NCBI GenBank assembly: GCA_019454045.1
Contig: SKCR01037617.1
Coordinates: 186,001 to 250,000 of the forward strand
DNA from: Zanthoxylum bungeanum
Lineage: Eukaryota > Streptophyta > Magnoliopsida > Sapindales > Rutaceae
Length of the DNA stretch: 64,000 nt
Reading direction: 5' to 3'
The translations under genes and the position numbers were made by a program. The notes beneath the pieces were generated by a model that saw nothing but the letters and a program-made list of their open reading frames with translations, did no database searches and was not told the DNA's origin. Shown in pieces: positions 35,778 to 46,505 of this stretch; the stretch's first letter is position 1, and each line of letters begins with the position of its first letter.

Positions 35778-37696
35778 TAGAAAATCGGCCCCGAAGTAAT
35801 ATCTTGTAATGTTTGTGATTTGTGCTTTAGTTAGCCGTGTCTACAGTGGGTCGAATGGGTTTAATCAAAGGCACTATTAGAGCTAGGTAATGGTTTGGTG
35901 TCTTCCTTCATTCACTACCTTTCTATAAGGAAAAGTTGTGAAGGCACCTAAATAATCATTTACTCGAAGCTTACCGTGATGGACTAATTTGGAGGACCTA
36001 TTGTTTATTACTGTCACCAAGGCGGTAAGAGTCTAAGAGGCAAGGGTATTTAACAGAGTTCGCTCCATCCTCCCTCTGGGGAATCTTCAATAAGAAATCC
36101 ATTTAGAGGTCAGTCATGTATCATCACTCGTTGGCACGTACCTTAGCGTATAAAAAAGGTGTGCTCATTTGGTCGCTCGAACCATTGAGTGAGGAGACCT
36201 AGTTGTGGGGAATCATTCACCAGCGGGAGCCTTTGTCTACACTCTTATAAACCCGCATATGAACCATAGTCATATATCTCATAGAATTGCCCCTTTATGC
36301 TTTTGATAAACACATGCATATTATATCTCATGCATCGCACGCATTTCATACATCTCATGCATACACGCATCATGTTAACCCCTGTGTCTTAAAAGCCATC
36401 ATAGATATCTGTTGGGTTAGAGAAGAAAGAAAGATTTGTCAAAAAGAGTTTAGCAAACATGGATATCAGGGAAAAGGAAACCGAGGAACAGAAAACTTTA
36501 CGGTAAGGATAGAAAGACCATTGTGGAAAAAAAAATTTGTTTTTTCTTAGTCCTTAATAGTTAGACATAAGTCTGATGATGAAATTGTTTGCTTTAGGGT
36601 GAAATCTTAGAAATGATAAGTTCTTGATACACTTTTATCTGACGATTTGAGGAATTGATCTACGTTAGACTCGTGAACACTTAATCATAGGGTTATAGCA
36701 GTGAAAATTTGAGTAGTTATCAAATTGACTAGTTGAAGAAATTGTAGGTCGGTGAATGACCGTTCGCCTAAATGTCTATCCTGGTTTGCTTGTGTTATGA
36801 TGTGTAGTATGGTTGAAAATAAAAGAAAAGTCTCTAAAGAAAATAATTAAAACCACCTATAACCGAAAAGCGTGAAGCTACCCATGGGCGAGTATTAGGA
36901 CCACCATGAGGAGAAATGCTACCTTAAAGGGTAGGTGTGTTGAAAAAAAAAAGAAAAGAAAAAAAAAAGGAAAAAAAGACGTTCAAAACAAAAAGAAAAA
37001 AAAAAGACAAAAGAGAAAGAAAACCATACCGCATTGAGCACAGAAAAGCAACTACAGGGCATAATTGAGACATCTAGGTTGGTTTGACCTATCGATCCCA
37101 ATTTTTGACGAAATCATTGAGTTGGCTTACCTGGGGATGAATCTGCAAAGGAACCTTTGCACACACACACACACATTGAGTCTGTCTTAGATCATTTATT
37201 CAAAGACTTGGATTTGAGTTGCATCGAGTACTTTGAAGGTTCTCTGGTTTCGACACTAGGCATCCTTTGAGGGCAACAATATGTACAACTATTGGGACTA
37301 TCTCGTAAAAGAGAGTAATATGATATGACGGTACGGGACACCGCATCAAATGATCTACTTTGGCCGAATACAAGAAGCGAAGAGTAGAAAGCTAAACCAA
37401 GTCTGGGGGCGACCAGTCTACCACCCCTCGAATAAAAGATATACCGAGAACTTGAGCCATGAGACAAAAAAAGAACTGAACAACCACCAAAAAAGAACCG
37501 GCAGAAGGAAATTATAAGTAGGCCCAGGGGGCGACCAGAGACATTTGTAGGAAAATGGCACCAAGGAGCACGAGGAAGACCTAACCCAGCGGAATAGGAA
37601 ACATATCCATGCATACATACATACATGTCACATGCACACAATTTGCTTCGTTTTTGTTCACAGGTTTTGAAGAAAAGCGGCAAAGACAAAACATTT
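35778..37696 (+). other. O internal region, non-coding
   Basis: No gag, protease, RT or integrase motif. Contains an A/G-rich tract at 36937-37025 and a short (CA)n at about 37160. Either a non-autonomous element or a large internal deletion. Confidence 0.6.
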
Positions 37697-39056
37697 GGGA
37701 ACAAGACCCACAATCGGGAACGAGACCCGCAGCTCAATTTGGGAACAAGACCCACAATCGGGAACGAGACCCGCAACTCAATTTTGGAACAAGACCCACA
37801 ATCGGGAACAAGGCCCGCAGCTCAATTTGGGAACAAGACCCACAATAGGGAACAAGACCCGCAGCTCAATTTGGGAACAAGACCCACAATCGGGAACAAG
37901 ACCCGCAACACAATTTGGGAACAAGACCCACAATCGGGAATAAGACCAGCAACACAATTTGGGAACAAGAGCCACAATCGGGAACAAGACCCGCAGCTCA
38001 ATTTGGGAACAAGACCCACAATAGAGAACAAGACCCCCAACACAATTTGGGAACAAGACCCACAATCGGGAACAAGACCCGCAACATAATTTGGGAACAA
38101 GACCCGCATCTCAATTTGGGAACAAGACCCACAATCGGGAACAAGACCCGCAACACAATTTGGGAACAAGACCCACAACTCAATTCAGGGAACAAGACCT
38201 TCAACACAATTCAGGGAACAAGACCCGCAATTCAATTTGGGAACAAGACCCACAATCGGGAACAAGACCCACAATCGGGAACAAGACCCACAATGGGAAC
38301 ATGACCCGCAATTCAATTTGGGAACAAGACCAACAATCAGGAACAAGACCCGCAATTCAATTTGGGAACAAGACCCACAATCGGGAATAAGACCCGCAAT
38401 TCAATATGGTAACAAGACCCACAATCGGGAACAAGACCCGCAATTCAATTTAGGAACAAGACCCACAATCGGGAACAAGACCCGCAACATAATTTGGGAA
38501 CAAGACCCACAATCGGGAGCAAGACCCACAACTCAATTTGGGAACAAGACCCACAATCGGGAACAAGACCCGCAACACAATTTGGGAACAAGACCCACAA
38601 TCGGGAACAAGACCCGCAGCTCAATTTGGGAAAACGACCCACAATCGGGAACAAGACCCACAACATAATTTGGGAACAAGACCCACAATCGGGACCAAGA
38701 CCCGCAATTCAATTTGGGAACAAGACCCGCAACATAATTTGGGAACAAGACCCGCATCTCAATTTGGGAACAAGACCCATAATCGGGAGCAAGACCCGCA
38801 ACATAATTTGGGAACAATACCCACAATCGGGAACAAGACTCGCAGCTCAATTTGGGAACAAGACCCATAATCGGGAATAAGACCTGCAACATAATTTGGG
38901 AACAAGACCCACAATCGGGAACAAGACCCACAACTTAGTTTGGGAACAAGACCCACAACTCAAATAGGGAACAAGACCCTCATCTCAATTCGTGAACAAG
39001 ACCCTCAATTCAATTCGGGAACAAGACCCACTCGGTGGTTCGGGAACAAGACCTAG
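37697..39056 (+). repeat. 44-bp tandem array, about 31 copies
   Basis: Unit is two related halves: GGGAACAAGACCCACAATC (19) and GGGAACAAGACCCGCA plus about nine AT-rich bases (25). Single-base variants and a few deletions occur. It lies just before the PPT, the place where Tat-lineage elements hold variable satellite-like repeats. Confidence 0.95.
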
Positions 39057-39197
39057 GGGGTCACAACACCTCACCACCAGATCAACTCAGTTCAAAGCAA
39101 CATGCAAGTCAAGTAGTAGCTGGCGAGCCAGATAAGTAAAAATGCATGCATAACTTTGATAAGATTGTCATTGTCACACACTGCACAAGTCCCATCA

Positions 39198-39210
39198 AAG
39201 TGGGGGCGAC
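39198..39210 (+). other. O polypurine tract
   Basis: AAAGTGGGGGCGAC directly before the LTR start TGTAGGCACTG. Confidence 0.7.
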
Positions 39211-41180
39211 TGTAGGCACTGCATTTTTGCATATAAGTCCCGATGATGAGTCTCGTATGGAGGCACTACTCTTTAAGTTACGGAAGTCGCGGGAAACGGA
39301 CGTCGGAAGGGAAATCAATACCTTGTTGGATTTAATTCGTTTGCTTAGCTTCGGGTTCGTTCGTTGGATCTCTATTTTAAAATTCATCCTTGGCCCAAAA
39401 CCCCCGCAACCTACACTAAACCACACACCCAAGCCCACACACCACCAACCATAAGCCACCAAGCCCACCAACTAGCCATCCTACACGCCCGTAAGCCTCC
39501 AAGCCATTAAATCACATCCAAAAATATTCAAACACATTAAACACATGTTAAAATCCAATCAAATCTCATTCCTAAATTAAATAAAATCAAATCAAATCCC
39601 ATAAATCACATTCCTAATTAAATTAAATCACATGCCTAAACTAAATAAAATAAAATCAAATCCCATCAATCACCTTCCTAATTAAATTAAATCACATGCC
39701 TAAACTAAATAAAATCAAATCAAATCTCATCAATCACCTTCCTAATTAAATTAAATCACATGCCTAAACTAAAACAATCCCCTCCCTAAATTAGATAGAT
39801 TTTTCCTTATGACACACTAATTAGAGATATCCCCATAATTACACAAATATTCTTTCCCTTCACGTACGAGAATAACCTCAACCATCTCCAATAAAAGGAC
39901 CTTAAACCAAACCCTTCTCCCTCCTAGAGCACAACTACACGGCAACTTCACAAAAAAAATATTCTCTCATTGCTCTCTCTCACGGCATAAACCCTAAACA
40001 CATCCTCACTCATTCGGCTAACCCCCTCTCTCATCGACCCTCGGCAACTCACGTGAAAACCCTAGGCGCACCAACGTCCTCCTCTCTCAACTGAACATGC
40101 ACAAACCATAGACCCTTCAACAAAGCTCAATCCACACGCCAAACACAGATCACGCCACCTTGCAAGCAAAAGCCACGTCCCTCCACCTAAACCAAACTCC
40201 ACGTCAAAACCTTACACCCCACGTACACAAGACACATCACAACTCATTCACCGCCAAGGCCACATGCCCCTCTCCACGTGAAGCACACCTCACACAAGAG
40301 ACAAACTGACTCCTCACACCACTCATAAACTCCCCTTTAGCTTGGCCTCTCATCTCTCTATTCAAAACACACTCAGACCTTTCTCTCTCTACATTCGCAA
40401 AATAAAAAATTGCTCACTCCCCAACAGCAGCCCCTTTACAGCACAAACAACCCTCAAATCACTCCCTAATTACGAAAATATAGTCCCTAAGCACACCCTC
40501 AAATCACCGAAAATATAGCCCGAAACAGCCCTTAAATTACCCAAAAACTGCACTTTAAAATTGCCCTTCATCACCAAAAAATTGCACTCTAAAACAGTCC
40601 CAAAATCACCAAAATCGCAACAAAAACAGCAAAAATAACAGCCCAAAACAGAGAAAACGGCAGCCCAAAATAGCAAAGCAACGAAGGAAAACAACGAACC
40701 AGTAAATCGGAAAAGTTGCGGAGCATCAACCCTTCCGAAAACCGTGTAACGCACTTCCAAGAGGCAGCTTAAGAGGTTAGACCTGAGGGCACCCTTTTAT
40801 TTATTCCCGTTCTTTTTCTGTTATTTATTATTATTTCTTCGCATGCATATTGTGGATTCATGTGTGTTGTGGCCATGGGATGAATGATTTTATGCTATCT
40901 CTCGTGGTATATCGGATGGAAACCTGGACGTAAATTCTGTAGCCGAATCCGAATGGACGGTAGAGCGGTCTGAACTCGGGATACAATTCCACGTATCGCT
41001 TGAGAAACGCCCATATTTCGTTTCATCTAATCTTGTGTTTATTCGTATTCTATTAGAGATAGTATGTTACTTTTATGCATGATTTAGTTGTTTAATATGT
41101 TTTTTTATGCATGACTTAGTTGTTTAGCATATTATTTCCAAGCATGATTTAGTTGTTTCTTTCGTATTAGGAACTTAATT
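39211..41180 (+). repeat. O 3' LTR, right-truncated
   Basis: Starts TGTAGGCACTGCATTTTTGC. Homologous to 1469-2955 and, inverted, to 33690-35399. It ends abruptly near 41180 without the final part found at 35400-35756. Confidence 0.8.
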
Positions 41181-41818
41181 ATATATCTTCTGCCTCTCTG
41201 ATAAACCCAGCATTCAATAACATTTCTACCTCGGCGGCTATCGCCTCGCAACGCTCCTGGTTAAAGATCCTTCTTTTTTGCTTAACCGGTTTGTGGGCCG
41301 GATCTACCGCCAAACGATGACTGATAAATTTCGGATCTATACCGGGCATATCATCATGCCCCCATGTAAAAACATCAGGGTACTACTTTAAGAAGTTCAA
41401 CAAGTCCCGTTTCAGGGGTTCATCCAAGTCTGCCCCTACTTTTATATTTCTACCCGGTCCGAAAAGCTTCACTGACTCCAATTCTTCAACCGCCCCTAAC
41501 CGAACAACTTTATTTGGCCGAGGACCCGGAGCTTTACTCGTTCCTTCCCCATCTTCGTTTCCTTTTCTCTTCTGGCCGCCATCTTCAATACAAAGAGTCT
41601 CCCTTGAGAGGGTGGTGAAACAACTCCGGGCGGCTCTCTGACTTCCGCACACAATTCCAATCTCGTCCCGGGTAGGAAACTTCAACTTCAAGTAGTAGCA
41701 GGACATTGCAGCTTTTAACTTCATCATAAAAGGCCGACCAACGATAACCTGGTAACTGTTCATGCAGTCTACCATTGTGAAGTCCGTCATAATTGTCCAA
41801 GTTCGGGGATGGGTCCCG
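41181..41818 (-). pseudogene. G protease C-terminal part and start of reverse transcriptase
   Basis: Minus strand. Next to A it reads T-I-M-T-D-F-x-M-V-D and Y-Q-V-I-V-G-R-P-F-M, the protease C-terminal block. After a spacer rich in charged residues it reaches the RT entry W-G-H-D-D-M-P-G-I-D-P, H-R-L-A-V-D-P, K-R-R-I-F-N-Q-E-R and L-N-A-G-F-I-R-E. It stops there at the junction with O, so the catalytic RT, RNase H and integrase are lost. These are typical plant Tat/gypsy words. Confidence 0.85.
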
Positions 41819-41823
41819 ACTGT

Positions 41824-43977
41824 TGACCGGCGTAAACACACACGTATAACGCAAGCGCACGTATCGTTCAAGTAATATAAAAATATCGATCCCACGAGGA
41901 CTTAATTCCTACTATTGTTATTAATTATTGAATCTATTTATTTACAGATACCTAATTGAGGGAGAATAGAATGATTGCTTGATTGATTTGGTTGATTGTA
42001 GTTTTGCAAAATAAATAAATAAATAAAAAGACAAAAGAAAATACTAAGGAAAATAACAAAAGACACAAAGATCTAAGGTTGTGAATCATTCTAATATCAT
42101 TTAAAAGATGAAGTGGTTATTTGATGTTTGTGTAATAAATCAGTTTACTAACCTGGAACACTAAATTATACAAACGCCTCTGTCGATGGTCAGACGCAAA
42201 TACCCAGTTTAACCCAATTGAACCATGTCTATGTCAACCAAATTATCTGGATTCATTAAGTTTAAGTTCCAATTATGGCTACCCCCGCCCGACAGGTATA
42301 TGTCTATCATGTAAGGAAATCTATTAAAGGGTTATCTATCCTCAAGGAAGATCGTGGGCTATCAAGTCTAAGGCTGAAACCTAAAATCCATATGTCTAGT
42401 TCATTTTAGATTTACCACATCAATCTTATTGGTGATCAGACAACAAGAAGCATTAAGCTTAAGACTTAATAAGTAAACCTTTAAATTACCCAAACTATAA
42501 AATAACCCCATATAAACTGGTGATATTAGAATTCATCAAAACCCCAGATAACTAACACATAACTAGGGCTAGTAAAAACTTAAAAGTATAAAGTAAAAAT
42601 ACTCAAAAGTAAAAGACATAAAGTAAAAATGCTGAAAAGTAAAATTAAATGCTAAGGTAAAAGGATCAACTTTTACTATTTACTATTTAGATATCTCCCA
42701 TAAAATAATATATAAACTTGTGATAATATTATCAACCGACCAATCTGGCGGTATCCCGATTAAGTCAAATTAAGTCCAACCAGCCATAAAGGCGGAACCA
42801 AAATAAACCTGCCATATAGGCGGTAAGAAAATTTAATTACCAACCGACCAATCTGATGGTATCCTTTATTAGTCAGGTTTAAACCAGATTAAAATGAATT
42901 ACCAACCGACCAATCTAGCGGTATCTTTTTTAAGTCAATATTTTAAATAGTGAATATATTATTTTTAAGGGAGATTAATCTAAATAGTAACAGTAAAAGA
43001 ATTACCTTTCACCCTAGCTGGGGAAGTGCCTCCTCATAGTGAATAGTAAAAACTGTAAAAAGTAAAAAGTAAAAAGTAAATTACTATTATTACAGAACGT
43101 AATTAAAATTATTTACAAAACTAAAATTAAAAAAAAACTAAAAACTAAAAGAAACTAGAGAGAGAAACTCTCTCTTTACATCAAAGAGATGAGAGAGAGT
43201 GGTGCATCTAAAACTGAAATCTCGAGCTCAATTTATAGACCCCGGTAGGCTTCCAGCGTCGCGACGCCAAGGGCTTGGGCGTTGTGACGCCAGCTGCTTT
43301 TGGCGTGGCTTGCTAAGGCTTTGACACGTGGCAATTCGGATAAGAAGATAGGGCGACACGTGGCGAGGCGGCTAAGAGCTCAATTATTATGCTGACGTGG
43401 CAAGGTGGCTGAGAGCAATTGTCAGCACTGTAGGATTGCGACACGTGTCACGCTGTGATTGGCTGATGATGACGTGGCATGTTGACTCAGTTGACCTGCT
43501 GACGTGGATGATGACGTGGCAAGACGCGTGGCATAGTTGACTCGTTGACCGGATGACGTGGTGACATTTAGGATGACACATGGAACACGTGGAAATTGTA
43601 ATTGTCGGCACCGTAGGATGATGACACGTGGCACGACGCACGTTAGCAGATCGACTGTGATGGTGACACGTGGCACAGTACACGTAGCAAAGTCAAAATT
43701 TTCAAATTCTGACCCGTTGACCCGGCACACGTTAGCAGCTCTAGTACATATTAGGCGTCGTAACGCCAAGGGCTTGTGCGTCGCGACGCGCCCAAATTAC
43801 CAAAATGCCTTTTTCCCAATTTTCACTGTTTTGGTCCAAATCACCTCCAGAATGTCCTGAAACTTTATTTATCTATAAAATAACACAAAACACATCAAAA
43901 TATTCACAAAACTCAAGAAACTATACAAAATATTAAGTTAAATGAGTGGGAAATAGTGATAGATTTACCACTCATCA
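41824..43977 (-). repeat. A 3' LTR
   Basis: 2,154 bp. On the minus strand TGATGAGTGG to CCGGTCA. Contains GGCGGTATC-type repeated words at 42735-42935 and the ACGTG-rich block at 43325-43690. Confidence 0.92.
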
Positions 43978-43995
43978 CACCCCCAAACCTAACAT
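43978..43995 (-). other. A polypurine tract
   Basis: On the minus strand TAGGTTTGGGGGTG runs into the 3' LTR start TGATGAG. The same tract is at 57436 in B. Confidence 0.75.
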
Positions 43996-44042
43996 TTTGC
44001 TAGTCCTCGAGCAAAACACAAAATAAAATAACATTTTAACTA

Positions 44043-44165
44043 AGCGACTTTCGTAGGGATCACGGTTGCATTTAGCGTATGCAACAAGCCTTTAAACCCC
44101 TAGGTGTCCCTAGTGGACGAGTTGTAGTCTCGTGAGGGTTTACAGCAATGATACCCACAAACATT
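44043..44165 (-). ncRNA. Conserved hairpin block next to the PPT (A)
   Basis: About 92% identical to 57518-57640 in B, while the neighbouring sequence is much less alike. Contains GTTGCAT/ATGCAAC (7-bp stem, 7-base loop, 44065-44085), GTCC/GGAC and ACGAG/CTCGT (44117-44133). Called as a possible structured RNA segment of the element transcript; function unknown. Confidence 0.5.
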
Positions 44166-45285
44166 TTACAAAAGTAAAAAGGTAGTAAAACTAATGCACA
44201 CAAAAGCAAAAAGACAAGCGAAAAGAGAATAAAGATGTTAGTGACTAATCAAGTGAAACTTCTACTTTATGTCAATAGTTGTTTTGTTTCTTTCTAAATT
44301 ACTGAATAAGTAAATTCTCCGATTATATTTGTCATTCTTCATATACACAGCCAACATAATATTAAACAACTCATTTTTGCCCACAACAGTCATAAGTGCA
44401 GTTGATATAGAGTAATATTTTTGTCCTAAAGTTTTATCAGAATTCACACCTTTTTGCAGCAATGGAATAATTTTCTCATTTTTCTGATTTTTTCTTTGAT
44501 TTTTCTCTATTTTTTATTTATATACAATATCTTTCATATATGTAGCGGAGTGTTAGGTCGGTGGCTCCCAAACCAGTTGGCTTTAGGGCACCAGGTGTTA
44601 AGATACCCCTACAGACTTAATTACTCAGAATTCATATATATATATTTTGCAGCATCTTTGATCCATGTAGCGAGCTTTGGGCAAGTGACTCCCAAACAGT
44701 TGGTTTTAGGGCACTAGGTGTTAAAACACCCTTACAACTTAATAACTCGGATCTCAGATTTTTTTTTTTTACTCCATCACTTTTTGAGATGCTTCCTCCA
44801 ATTAAACTAGAGCACTTAATATTACAAACTTTTAATTTTAGCTCATGTCCGTATGTTTCCATGTATGTTGATAATACCTGCCAATTGAGCATATGAAGAT
44901 CCATTTTAGTCAGTATTATGGAGAATTTACAAATTAAATAATTTAAAAGGAAATAAACAAAAATTAACTTGTTTCAAAAATGGTTTGAGATACGTCTCAG
45001 GAGTAAAAACTCTTTAATCAGCCATCTCTTACCAAATTCACCTTTTTAGTCAAAATAAAAACACAAAAACACAAAATATTTTTGTAATTTTTGAAAAAAT
45101 TTCAAATTTTTTGTATTTTTCGAAAAATTTTGGACTAAAAATAAAAACAACACACAAACTAAAAACAAGGTACTGATCGACTAATTCCCTCCCCCAAACC
45201 TAAATAAGACATTGTCTCTAATGTCTTAAACAGTAAAAGGAGAGTTAAGAAGGTCGTACCTGGTTAGCTGAAAATTGACAGGAAA
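44166..45285 (-). other. A 3' untranslated region
   Basis: AT-rich, no ORF of note apart from the two repeat units. A run near 45080-45135 with AAATTTTT words could form weak hairpins. Confidence 0.5.
44535..44760 (-). repeat. Two diverged tandem units in the A 3' region
   Basis: Units start ATGTAGCG at about 44540 and 44665. Both hold CTCCCAAA..CAGTTGG and AGGTGTTAA words. They are absent from the same place in B, which has other repeats. Confidence 0.75.
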
Positions 45286-45939
45286 TTAAAGGTTAAGATC
45301 CAGATTAACACGACGCCTCTTACCACGATCGTCCTCGGACCAATTTATCTTTGAAAGGATAGGGTCAACTCGTGGTTCATAGGCTATGAGTTGGTCTATT
45401 AGATCCGGAGCAGTTCTGGCAGTAAAGAGGAGTTCCTTTAAAGGTTTTGACACGAACCCATTTCTCCGAGCATCATCAAGAAACACACAAAGAAAATCAT
45501 AAAATCCATCAACTTTGAGCAGTCCAATTGGTTTCTGGTGTATGTTCAGGTTCGCCCAAGATAGCACAATAAAAATTTCCTCCAATGTACCCAAGCCACA
45601 TGGCAAAGCAATAAAAGCATCAGCACGATTAATCATTTCTACCAATCGTTCAGACATACCTGGCACGATCAGTTCCTCTCTGTTTGATGGTTCAATAAGA
45701 TTTTCCTCTGCCAAAGGTTTTGGGATGATTCCCAAAACGTGATTGCCTCCTTCCTGTACAGCCTTTGAAACGATCCCCATAAGTCCAAGATTTCCTCCGC
45801 CATATATTAAGTGCATATTCCTTGCAGCTAAGAGTCGACCCAATTCCTGTGCTGCTTCAACGTATTGTGGTTTAGTACCAACACTACTACCGTAAAACAC
45901 ATAGATATTTTCAACTCGTCTTCTTGAAGTGGCTTCCAT
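45286..45939 (-). CDS. LOG-like: LOG-family cytokinin phosphoribohydrolase-like ORF in element A
   Basis: Known role of the family: cytosolic and nuclear enzymes that split cytokinin nucleoside 5'-monophosphates into the active free base and ribose 5-phosphate. Seen here: 217 codons, close to the usual LOG length, one exon. The fold marks are V-F-Y-G-S-S at 14-18, G-G-G-N-L-G-L-M-G at 47-55, A-D-A-F-I-A-L-P at 106-113, C-G-L-G-T-L-E-E at 114-121, and K-P-I-G-L-L at 136-141. In the family motif PGGxGTxxE the second residue is Cys instead of Gly (114), which may hurt catalysis; the Glu is kept. The Arg of the preceding helix (98) is kept. The tail is K-R-R-R (207-210) and L-D-L-N-L (213-217). 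Plant LOG genes normally have introns, so an mRNA origin is inferred. The start is the first Met and agrees with B. Confidence 0.88.
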   Translation of the reverse strand: MEATSRRRVENIYVFYGSSVGTKPQYVEAAQELGRLLAARNMHLIYGGGNLGLMGIVSKAVQEGGNHVLGIIPKPLAEENLIEPSNREELIVPGMSERLVEMINRADAFIALPCGLGTLEEIFIVLSWANLNIHQKPIGLLKVDGFYDFLCVFLDDARRNGFVSKPLKELLFTARTAPDLIDQLIAYEPRVDPILSKINWSEDDRGKRRRVNLDLNL

Positions 45940-46505
45940 GTTTTACTCCTTATTTCTTTCTCAACTCTGGATGCCTTCAAAAGTGCAATGACGGGCTGAA
46001 TTTATAGTACCTGAAAAAGGGTGAGTAATAATAGCACTAGTATCTTCCAAAGGACGTTTGTTAGCTAAACAACAAAAGAAATCGTGAAAGGTCAAAAATT
46101 CTGGATCCTGTCTACGAAAATAAAGATAATTACAACAGAAAAGCGAATCAAAGCAATAATTAAGGCAACAGAATTGTGTACGCAATACGCCACTCGCTTA
46201 GTATAAATTCATTAGGATGCGTCTCAAGATTTCATTCCTTACTCAGCCATCACTAATGAATTTTTTCTCATCTTTGATTGCCAAACACCATTCCTTCTGT
46301 CTTAAAATGCTTCGTTTGTGCTTTTCCCTACAAAAATAACACACAAAATTAAAAACTCCACAATATGTATACACAAAATATGAAAACAGAAATTACAACA
46401 AATTGCATGGGTTGCCTCCCTGCTAGCGCTAAATTTTTCATCTTCAGCCAGACGTGACTGAAATCTATCTGTCAATGAGGTTTCAGCGTTGTTTTGGATG
46501 TCCGA
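45940..46505 (-). other. A spacer between gag remnant and LOG
   Basis: Holds, on the minus strand, GCGCTAGCAGGGAGGCAACCC (about 46407-46435), also in B at 59911-59937. I recall a very similar GGGAGGCAACCC stretch after pol in Athila elements. No ORF. Confidence 0.55.

Larger units (their letters stand above)
33262..41180 (+). mobile_element. Ty3/gypsy (Tat/Ogre-like) retrotransposon O, rearranged
   Basis: A PBS after an LTR end at 35756 and a PPT before an LTR start at 39211 give plus orientation. No gag or pol is present between them. The 5' LTR is a palindromic composite (33262-35756) and the 3' LTR is truncated at about 41180, where it meets G's RT. The array at 37697-39056 is the hypervariable region before the PPT. 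Confidence 0.75.

Noticed and set aside
37625..38930. Several long repetitive ORFs on both strands
   Set aside because: They are by-products of the 44-bp tandem array, which lacks stops in most phases.
37697..39056. CRISPR array
   Set aside because: Direct head-to-tail repeats without unique spacers, in plant retrotransposon context.
43422..43769. Cys/Thr/His-rich minus-strand ORFs in the A LTRs (also 49401-49818)
   Set aside because: They follow from the repeated ACGTGGCA and GTTGAC words in the LTR, not from a conserved protein.
44117..44133. tRNA-like anticodon arm: 5-bp stem, 7-base loop with TTGTAGT (Tyr-like GTA)
   Set aside because: Only on the plus strand, opposite to element transcription, and no acceptor or T arm around it.
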